Shown here: piece after piece, positions 55,407 to 64,000 of the stretch
Numbering within the stretch: position 1 is the first letter of the stretch
Layout: each line of letters begins with the position of its first letter
Assembly (NCBI GenBank): GCA_949361645.1
Contig: OX442427.1
Span: forward strand, 2,096,179-2,160,178
Direction of reading: 5' to 3'
DNA length: 64,000 nt
Origin: Spongilla lacustris
Lineage: Eukaryota > Porifera > Demospongiae > Spongillida > Spongillidae
Program-made: the position numbers and the translations under genes
The notes under the pieces: generated by a model
The model's input: only the letters and a program-made list of their open reading frames with translations
What the model was told of the DNA's origin: nothing
The model's database searches: none

Positions 55407-58400
55407 CTGAAGTGCATGGGTTTAGTAAACATGGTTTAGGTACAATGCACACATGAATGTGTAACCAACTCACCACTTTAGTGTTCCCATCAATATCAGG
55501 AATGTGAATAAGACGTTCCACAAAAGCATCATGATGACTTCCACTTGTAGACAGAGACTGACCATTCTGGAGTGGGTAAACATGGTAGGTATACAATGCA
55601 CGATGGTACATGGTCACCAGCCCCTTCAAACATATAAATGTATATGCACATCACAGAATGTTCTAGGTCATTATTGGGTATGACTAAATGAAGCAGCAAC
55701 ATGCGCATTTATTATGGCATAGTCAGCAGGATTGCCCAAGCTGTACTACAGAGATGGAAGGTGGGACATTAACTTCAGCCTCTTCAACATTCCCAGAATG
55801 TGGAAGTGGTGAACACTGATCAAAAGTTTACCAGCCTACATTAAGAGTGCATGCGCATACTGTTCAAAGTAGATGAATTGCTTGAAATGTGGTAGTGGTT
55901 CATTTCAAATTGTGTATGTGCTTGGTTCTTATGTCTGCATCTGTTCTTGGCACTGATGCACCTTATAAATCTATTTGTGACCAAGAGAAGTCTCTGCTAT
56001 GATAAAGATGCTATTAAAATGCACACATGCAGTGGAAAGTGTAGAAAACGATGATGTTGAAATAATGTATCAAGTATACAGAGATGTGATAAGCGATATA
56101 AAACTTTTTGTAAAAGGAACAGATTACTTGAGGCTCAAGAACAGCATGCAACAGAAGTCACTCTGTTCAATGCACGAATAAAGCTCATAAAAGCCTGCTG
56201 TTTTTTTCTTTTGATAATCAGTTGCACTTTCTGTGCACGGGCTTCAACCCCCATGATGTATTTATTTTATTTCTAATGTATAACATGCTTCGATCCATGT
56301 GTACTTTTAATTACAATAGTTAACTTATCCATTCGTTAGTCACAATTTGATGGAAGACTATTTTGCATGAAAGAACTACATGTATATTGTAGCAAATTAA
56401 GGCTGATTGAATTTGTGCAGGGCAATTCATTAGCCATAAAAGGTTGTATATACTGTTAATTGAATACTCAGCCATATATGAGCTAGTCTCCCAAGCTAAA
56501 GTCAGAAGCCCGACATATATTTGGACATAGATAATAACAAGGTAAAAAGCATGCAATGTAAAGCATGCTATACATGTATATATGTACATAGGCGTATATA
56601 TTTACTGCACACACTTACACCATATATACTATATACAAACTTCACATGGCAAGGAGTGGTGTCATGCAATAGGTGCATGCATAGATACACACGAAAGATA
56701 TTCAGTTTGTAGACCAAAAACTGTTTCTGTCACTCTTCTAACTGGTCAACTTTGGACACATATGGAACATTTTGTTTTGTATTCTAACTACCACTGAGCT
56801 TCAAGTAACAGAGTTCTTGAAGGAATTTACCCTAAATTGATCCATTTGGTACTAAAGGTAATAATTACTGGGTGATTTGTTCAATTGAATGTTCCATTAC
56901 AAAAAATGTTAATTAGATGAGACACGCATACACATATGGAGGGGACCACATCAGAACTGTGCGGAAGTCACAATGCATGTATTGTATGATATTAGTAGGT
57001 TTCACTGATCCCCCAACCTACTCTTCGTAGAGGACAAAAAGCCATTGCCTTTCTGTTTGGCCAATTTTCCTGTTCTCCTGCTGCAGCTGAGACACTGTCT
57101 CATGAAATATGGTCCAGGCAAAAGTTGGTCCAATTACAGGCCACTTTGGTTTCTAAATTTTGTCTGGGTTGCCAAAAGTGGTCCGGGTATTATCAACTTA
57201 TCTGCTATCCTGGTTCTTTAATTTAGGCTTGTATGACAACAAAGATATTACATACAAAACTCAAGCATCCATCCGCTTATTAGCACATACTTGTATATGT
57301 TTCCAAGGGACATGCATCTCGGATAAAGCTATAGTCAGTTTTTTAACTCACCATATTCTTTATAATGGTCACATCAATACCAGGTGTGGAAAGGAGACGT
57401 TCCAGACAATCAATAGAACCTTCAAATATAGCATTGTGTAATGGAGTATTACCCTTCTGGAGTAGGTACAATAATTCAGTCAACATGGTGGGTACACTCG
57501 TACATGTATGTATGTATGGCTCTTCAATAATACATTAAGCCACATCATGTACCGTCATAAAAAACTACGTGCACATTTTCGCGCTCGATTCGCGCCAATG
57601 ATTTGGGCGATTTGCGTCCCTCTCGATGTATGGGGAGGATTATAACATTGGCGCGAATCATGCAGGAAAACGTGGACGTAGTTTGTTCAACTGTAACTCC
57701 GTAACGGATGGCATAAAAGTCAACAAACAGAACGAATTGATGATAAGGGACCTCTCTACCTAAAAACCAAATTTGAAGCGATTTGATTACACTTACCGAA
57801 AGTTATGGCGGGTTTGAACCGGGTGGGGTATCGAACGTTTCAATACTGGCACGGAGCAGGTGCAAGGCCCCAAAATGTACTTACCATAGCGAAACGGTGC
57901 AGTATAAAGTGTTGAAAATAGGAAGTCAATAGCCTTTTAACCGTTCGGAAGATATAATGATTCAAACGCAAGGTAATTTACATTTTCTCGGAAACTGGCC
58001 GGTGTCCACAAATGAACGCAACGCTTTTAAATTACTTTTGATTTTTTGAACGTATGTGACAGTACTAAGGCAAATACTACCAGTTCAATTAGATTAAGCG
58101 GTTAAGTAATTATATCAAAACCCTTGATTATCAAAATATTAAAAACTCTCGATTATAAAAAATCATTCAAGATTAAGGTTAGGAACCATTAATATGTAAT
58201 GGAATATCTGAATATGCAGTTGAACAGCATTGATTTCAAGTTACTGAGTTCAATAATGAGTTATTATCATTTAAAACCATAATTTATTAAGGTTAAAGCT
58301 GCTAAGGTTTAACTATTTTTAATCATTCTGTCTATTGTGAGTTTCTTTATGTGTGTATTATATGTATTCCAGCAAAGATATTACATTCTGTGTTTCAAGA

Positions 58401-61400
58401 AACCATCAATTACAAATCGTGACATTGCACATTGCTTAGGGCTAGTCCTGGAGTGAGTCAAGAGGCTTGCTGACACATGTGTATTAAGTGATAATTACAT
58501 GATGTGCTTTATATAACCTATTTGCTTATACCTGACTGCTCAAATACTCAACATGTATCTATTTAGGAAGCATGAGCTCACCACATCCTTAATGTTCACA
58601 TTAATACCAGCAGTGGAAAGGAGATGTTCCAAACAGGTAGTACGACCTCCACGTATAGCATGGTGCAATGGAGTACTACCATTCTGTAGTGGGTACAATC
58701 ATTGAGTCCACATGGTGGGTACAATCTACATAATGCAACACATATATGTAGTACTATACATGTACATGGCTCTTGAATAATACATGTATGTTGGAGGAAA
58801 ACTTGCATGTAGTTTGTTGAACTGTATCTCCATAACGGATGACACACAAATTAACCATCAAATCAATAGGTACAGGACTCCTCGCATTCAAACCCATTGG
58901 AATTTAAAGGTAGTATTTTGTTCATCAGTCTTAGAGTTTTTATAGTGATATCGTCTAACTCCATTATCATTTTTATTTAATGTGTAATATTATTATTGTT
59001 TTTGCCCCCATATGTCTAAATGTATTACATATTATTTGTTTCTAACTCAGAAGGGTGATTTTGCTGGGCACTGTATATAATAATTATGATAATAATTACG
59101 TACATGTGTTCCTATCCTAATGTATAAGTTAAAAGAACAACTCGCCAATAACATTATACATACATATGCTGATTTAGACAATACTCACGAAATCCTGAAA
59201 ATCATAATTTCAAGCAAGACCAGGCTATTTAGTATCTCTGGTATCCTGTCTATTGTGAGTTCCTTTATGTGTGCTATGTATTACATTCTGTGTTTCAAGA
59301 AACCATCAATTACAAATAATGACATTGCACATTGCTTAGGGCTAGTCCTGGAGTGAGTCAAGAGGCTTGCTGATGCATGTGTATTAAATGATAATTACAT
59401 GATGTGCTTTATAACCTATTTGCTTATATCTAACAGCTCAAATAGTCAAGATGTACAGAACATGTATCACCAATCCTAAGCATGAACTTACCTCATCCTT
59501 AATATTCACATCAATACCAGGAGTTGAAAGGAGATGTTCAATACAGGTAGTATGACCTCCACGTATAGCAAGGTGCAATGGAGTACTACCATTCTGTAGT
59601 GGGTACAATAGAGTCCACATGGTGGGTACAATGTGCACGATGTAACACATATATGTAGTACTATACATGGCTCTTTAATAATACATGAAGCCAGATGTAA
59701 ATTTATGTTATTTGTATAATTTGTGCTCCATACAAGGAGAATAATGTTCAAGAGCGAAAGCTTAGTACTAACTTACACACAGGTGGATGTCATAAAGACA
59801 TGGTATGACCACATATACATGTACTACACACTGGGTATCCAATAAAAATGCAATGCTTTTAATTTCTTATTAGGATTTGTTTGGCATGAAGGATGATGAA
59901 CGTGGGTGGGGACCTGCTGCAGGGAGCTGCTGTACAACGTTATGTGACTTTATTAGTAAGAGCACAAATGTGAGAGCTCTGCTATCAAGAGGCTTGCCGG
60001 CACATGTATGATTAAATTTATAACACATGACAAACCTTTGCCTGCATGCGTGGGTCCAGGGGTAAATGGAAAACTGGACATGGCATGAATGATGGTGCAG
60101 GCCTTCCCCATTTTCCTCACTGATATAATCTATTAGATATTTGGTATCAATCAGGTGTATAAATGTGTGCATGTGTGTGTTATATGTTGTTCCATTTCAT
60201 CGATATGATTACTAAAGTTTTTAAAAATACATGTGTACATCAGTGCACGTATATAATTATAATGTTATGTCTCGTTCCTAAAGCATGGTTCACAGAGCGA
60301 CAACACACTAATAATTTAAGGATGAGGTAAGTTCATGCTTAGGATTGGTGATACATGTTCTGTACATCTTGACTAATAATTTAATTAACCCTGTGAATTG
60401 TACATATGCAAATTTAGGCTGTGTTCATGTAAAAGAGTGAAGCACTGGTAGCTCATAATTCCAAGAAAGCACACGCGATTTGGCATCTGTGGTATCCTGA
60501 ATTCCTTTTTGCGAGTACTGTGTATTTCAGCAAAGAGATTACATTCTGCGCTGCTCAGTATTCTTCCACAAAACAAAACATTACCACTTGCTCATAGGTG
60601 TAATTCCTTACATGGTTCCTAAGGGCATGTACATCCCTCCCACATACCTTTATTAGCACATGCATCTATTCCTAATGCATAAGCATTATTCATACAGCTA
60701 GTTACTCAATGGGAGCATCTCACCTTACTCTTAATGTTCACATCAATACCAGGAGTAGAAAGCAGACGTTTCACACAGGTAGTATGACCTTCCCTTGCAA
60801 CAAAGTGCAATGGAGTATTACCACCCTGGGGTGGGTACAGGAGATGTATGGTCATATACAAGTTTTCGATCATCGTGCAACTAGAATGATTGGAGGCTAG
60901 AAACTTAAAAAGCTAGTGCAAGAGGCTACATGTACATGTGTATTCCCTTCTGTTTCAGCTATTGGTTGCTTTTGACTCCATACATATATGTACATGTAAA
61001 CGAATTCAATTAACTGGCATCAATTGTGTGTGTGTGTATGTGTGTGTGTGTGTGTGTATGTGTGTGTGTGTATGTGTGTGTGTGTATGTGTGTGTGTGCG
61101 TGTGGTTGCAGTTGTTACAAACATGTAAAATTTGCAACTTCTTAGGCCAAATGGCCAGTGATAATTGAATTTTTGAAATGATTGGCCATTGTTTATGCAC
61201 ATTATACATGTAGGTGATGTTTGGACACAGAGGTAAAGGAGTTTTCAAATCATCACATTGCACATTACTTAGGGCTCGTCCTGGTAAGTGTTCTAATGTG
61301 AGTCAAGAGGCTTGCTGACACATGTGTATTAAGTGATAATTACATGATGTGCTTTATATGCTTATACCTGACTGCTCAAATACATGTGTCAACAAAATAT

Positions 61401-64000
61401 TATATATATATATATATATATATAATTTATAATTAAATTATATATAATTATATTATAATATTATTATATAATTATATATATAATTATAATTATTATTATA
61501 TAATTATATAATTATATCATAAATACTATTCAGGACTCACCTCATCCAGAATGGTCACATCAATACCAGGAGTGGAAAGGAGATGTTCAATACAGGTTGT
61601 ACGACCTTCACGCATACATGTAGCAAGTTGCAATGGAGTATTACCATTCTGGATTGGTTACAGTCAACATGGTGGATACAACGTACATAGTACATGTAGT
61701 ACTACATGGCTCCTCAGTAATACATGAAGCCACATGTATATTTTAATTAGTTCCATAGCACTGAAGGGTCTATAATTTGTATTCAATTATTGAATTCTGT
61801 TCCAGACAAGGAGAACAATGTTCAAGCTAAATCCGTCACAAAGACGTGGTACAACTGCATGTACATGTATTTCAAATGCCATTGAGACTTATACATACAT
61901 ACATATGTAGTAAATATTTAGTCTATGTTCATGAAATTCATAGCACTCGAAGAAGCTCATAATTTTAAGCAAGCCCAGGCTATTTGGCATATGTGGCATC
62001 CTGTGTATTGTGAGTTCCTTTATGTGTGTATTATGTATTTCAGCAAAGATATTACATTCTGTGCTGCTATTCTCTCACTTTACCACTTGATCACAGATCC
62101 CTTCCACATACCTTTATTAGCACATGCATCTATTCCTAATGCATAAGACTACTATTCATACAGCTACTCAATGGGACCATCTCACCTTACTCTTAATGTT
62201 CACATCAATACCAGGAGTGGAAAGGAGATGTTTCACAGAGGTAGAATGATTTCTATGTATAGCAAGGAGCAATGGAGTATTACCACCCTGGGGTGGGTAC
62301 AGAAGATATATGGTCATCATTGGTGGGACTAGAATGGTTGAGTGCTAAAAACTTGAGTACAAGAAAAGTGCAAGAGGCTACATATTTATTCCCTTCTGTT
62401 TTAGCTATTTGCTCTCAAGATAGGTTATGATGCTAATTCCCATATATGTACATGTAAATTAATTCAATTAACTGGCATCAATTTGAAGATACCCTTTATT
62501 GTGAGGGGGAGGGCACAGTAAGGTGCATAGATCTGGGGACCTTGTCAGTTCCGAAGAATCAGAAATGTTGTGTTTTATGTCAATTACAAATCATACTGCA
62601 CATTGCTTAGAAGTCAGTCTTATAATGTGAGTCATAAGACTTGCTGACATAGGGAATATTAAATGTTAATTAAATGGTGTGTTTTATAACCTATTTGCTT
62701 GTACCTAATTGTCTAAATACATGTAGGCCTACATGTACACAGGCTGTCGTGTACCATCAAACCTATTCAGGAAGCATGAACTCACCATATCCTTAATGTT
62801 TACATCAATACCAGGAGTGGAAACGAGACGTTTCACACAAGTAGTATGACCTTCCCTTGCAGCATAGTGTAATGGAGTATAACTACCCTGGAGTGGGTAC
62901 AGGAGATGTACATGTACACATGTGTACTTCCCTCCATTTCAGTTATTAGTTGATTTCTAATAAACAATTAAAGAAACTATATTCTAGGCTGCCTCAGTCA
63001 CTGTGCTATACACAAAAATGTACTTTAAATCAATTCACTGGCATCAATAGAAGAAGACATGTGTATGGGGGGTGGGGGGTGGGACAGAGGGGAGGCTTTC
63101 AGTGGGTGCATATATATGTACATGCACAGATGAGGTCTGGGGACCTCACCAGTCCAGGTACCACATAGGAAAATTGAACTTCTTAGGACAAATAACCAGA
63201 GTGATAGTGAATTTGCTACTGGTAGGCACTTTTTAGAAATGGTTCAGCATTATTTTGTTGTTTGTATAATAATACGCAATAATGAGTATATAAGTGATGT
63301 ATGTACATACACAGAGAATAATGTGTTTTAAGAAACCATCAATTGCAAATGATCACATTGCACAATGCTATCCCAATCGCTTCCCTCCATCCTCAATCAT
63401 CTCTAAACTATAGAGCTAGGATATTGTTTTCAATACTTGATCTATTTCTTTTTGAAGGTTTTCCACTTATTCTCCCTCAGGCTCTGGCTCTATGTGAGGC
63501 ATTGCACATAACAGCAACTCACCTTAGCCTTCATGTTCACATCAATACCAGGAGTGGAAAGGAGATGCTTCACACAAGCAGTATGACCTCCCCTTGCAGC
63601 AAGGTGTAATGGAGTATCACCTTCATCCTGGACCTGCAGTATACGACGTACTCACAATGTAACGATACATTTTACTTTGGTACATGCATTATTCAGATGC
63701 TATTGCAAGACTGTACATTACAATGGCATCATATGATCAGGGGCTAACATTAAGTACTTTGGGCTACTTGCCCTGTGGGGTCAGTGGCTGATGGAACCTA
63801 CTGGCCAGCACAGTTGCATGCATGTGGCCCTCTAGTGATTAGTACATCAATGGTATTAAAGGCAGTGTTTTCAGCCATTGTTACTACATGCATGAAAATC
63901 CTCTTTTACAGCAAGCTGTACTTATGGGCATGATCAGATAGAGTTTCATTAAAAGGTTGCTAAGCCAGGAAATGTGCTCTTGGTGTTTGGAGTCCTTACA
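55287..64000 (-). CDS. Ankyrin-repeat protein, gene B (3' ten exons, partial)
   Basis: Paralogue of gene A, running off the right edge. Exons in transcript order: 63627-63523, 62887-62786, 62287-62186, 61648-61541, 60825-60724, 59593-59492, 58683-58582, 57456-57352, 55566-55474, 55406-55287 (stop). All are open, phase 0 at both ends and bounded by AG and GTGAG/GTAAG. The order matches gene A from exon 14 back to exon 7. The differences are one extra type I exon (58582-58683), a 6-bp insertion in 61541-61648, and a chimeric exon at 63523-63627. Function is presumably the same as gene A: an ankyrin solenoid for protein binding with unknown partner. The start codon and N-terminus are outside the window. 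Confidence 0.83.
55474..55566 (-). CDS. Ankyrin gene B penultimate exon
   Basis: Thirty-one codons starting NGQSLSTSGSHHDA and ending DGNTKV. Counterpart of gene A 3113-3205. The following intron (55407-55473) is 67 bp, so unlike in gene A its retention would shift the frame. Confidence 0.8.
57352..57456 (-). CDS. Ankyrin gene B exon (35 codons)
   Basis: Starts KGNTPLHNAIFEG and ends VTIIKNM. Counterpart of gene A 5039-5143. Confidence 0.85.
57561..58320. other. Copy-B-specific segment with an inverted repeat
   Basis: Begins where copies A and B diverge. It contains a near-palindromic pair (ATTCGCGCCAATG at about 57588 and CATTGGCGCGAAT at about 57647) flanked by AACTACGTG / CGTAGTT. Probably an insertion in copy B. 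No gene recognised. Confidence 0.45.
58582..58683 (-). CDS. Ankyrin gene B exon (type I, intact only in B)
   Basis: Thirty-four codons starting NGSTPLHHAIRGG and ending VNIKDV. Gene A keeps only the edge of this exon near 5.48 kb, so the two paralogues differ in repeat number here. Confidence 0.84.
59492..59593 (-). CDS. Ankyrin gene B exon (type I)
   Basis: Thirty-four codons starting NGSTPLHLAIRGG and ending VNIKDE, with a GTAAGT donor instead of the usual GTGAG. Confidence 0.85.
60724..60825 (-). CDS. Ankyrin gene B exon (type II)
   Basis: Thirty-four codons starting GGNTPLHFVAREG and ending VNIKSK. Counterpart of gene A 7728-7829. Confidence 0.85.
61021..61105. repeat. (TG)n microsatellite
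   Basis: TGTGTGTATG-type dinucleotide repeat about 80 bp long in a gene B intron. The matching gene A intron (8041-8075) has only a short, degenerate version. Confidence 0.9.
61385..61522. repeat. AT-rich tract, empty site of the LINE
   Basis: About 135 bp of nearly pure A/T, including (TA)n, between the type I intron block and gene B exon 61541-61648. Gene A has the LINE at the same position. Confidence 0.65.
61541..61648 (-). CDS. Ankyrin gene B exon (type I with 2-codon insertion)
   Basis: Thirty-six codons starting NGNTPLQLATCMREG. The extra Thr-Cys comes from a 6-bp ACATGT insertion relative to gene A 9923-10024. It keeps the frame but lengthens the helix-loop between the two ankyrin helices. 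Confidence 0.82.
62186..62287 (-). CDS. Ankyrin gene B exon (type II)
   Basis: Thirty-four codons starting GGNTPLLLAIHRNHST and ending VNIKSK. Counterpart of gene A 10555-10656. Confidence 0.85.
62786..62887 (-). CDS. Ankyrin gene B exon (type I)
   Basis: Thirty-four codons starting GSYTPLHYAAREG and ending VNIKDM. Counterpart of gene A 11113-11214. Confidence 0.85.
63523..63627 (-). CDS. Ankyrin gene B exon (type III/II' chimera)
   Basis: Thirty-five codons starting DEGDTPLH, as in gene A 12825 and 15691, but ending VNMKAK, like gene A 15131. The flank beyond the donor also matches type II' units, pointing to recombination inside the exon. Confidence 0.82.

Larger units (their letters stand above)
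55210..64000. repeat. Segmental duplication, copy B
   Basis: Partner of 2.88-13.4 kb and continuing past the window edge. It has about 760 bp of unrelated sequence (57561-58320) after the 57.4-kb exon that is absent from copy A, and it lacks the LINE. Confidence 0.8.

Noticed and set aside
61006..61263. His/Thr-rich open frame
   Set aside because: It is the translation of a (TG)n microsatellite.

Overview
This window is eukaryotic nuclear DNA from an early-branching marine animal, most likely a demosponge (inference). It has multi-exon genes with GT-AG introns, some under 60 bp, many transposon remnants, and metazoan families: a CYP46-like cytochrome P450, orphan seven-transmembrane receptors and an ankyrin-repeat family. 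It carries a run of N (30771-30970), so it is a draft assembly. I found no bacterial-style operons, rRNA, convincing tRNA or CRISPR.

Layout. (1) 2.9-18.7 kb, minus strand: a complete ankyrin gene (gene A). Exon 1 (ATG at 18729) is followed by 13 coding exons, almost all encoding one 34-35-residue ankyrin repeat; the last carries the stop at 2924. From exon 2 on, every exon is phase 0 at both ends. (2) 55.2-64.0 kb, minus strand: the 3' ten exons of a paralogue (gene B), in a large segmental duplication of 2.9-13 kb; its 5' end lies beyond the window. A 5'-truncated LINE (8.5-9.7 kb) sits in a gene A intron and is absent from the matching gene B intron. (3) 19.6-21.6 kb, plus: a five-exon 7TM receptor, head-to-head with gene A. 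(4) 23.2-26.8 kb: transposon-rich, with a hAT-type MITE carrying a perfect 8-bp target duplication, a second element containing a 72-bp palindrome, and a foldback whose two arms encode the same peptide. (5) 27.85-29.6 kb, plus: decayed RING/zinc-finger gene, perhaps RAG1-like, interrupted by a 22-bp minisatellite. (6) 30.26-33.68 kb, plus: CYP46A-like P450 whose second coding exon is lost in a transposon insertion plus the N gap. (7) 35.78-36.73 kb, plus: an intronless 7TM receptor. (8) 39.23-47.25 kb: an 8.0-kb Ginger1-type DNA transposon (integrase-like transposase, OTU and Ulp1-like protease domains, 4-bp CCTG target duplication), decayed. (9) 48.5-49.0 kb: Ulp1-like plus PHD remnant. (10) 49.24-50.60 kb: a non-autonomous foldback relative of the Ginger element, target duplication GACC. 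(11) 51.5-52.1 kb, minus: a multi-pass membrane protein with an apparent frameshift. (12) 53.9-54.2 kb, minus: a second, degenerate LINE tail.

The most interesting system is the ankyrin locus. Single-repeat, phase-0 exons lie in alternating two-exon units that have been duplicated, deleted and recombined, including one exon that looks like an internal chimera, while nearly every copy keeps an open frame and intact splice sites. This architecture can generate varied ankyrin domains by unequal crossing-over and exon skipping. Whether it does so in populations or transcripts cannot be read from one haplotype.
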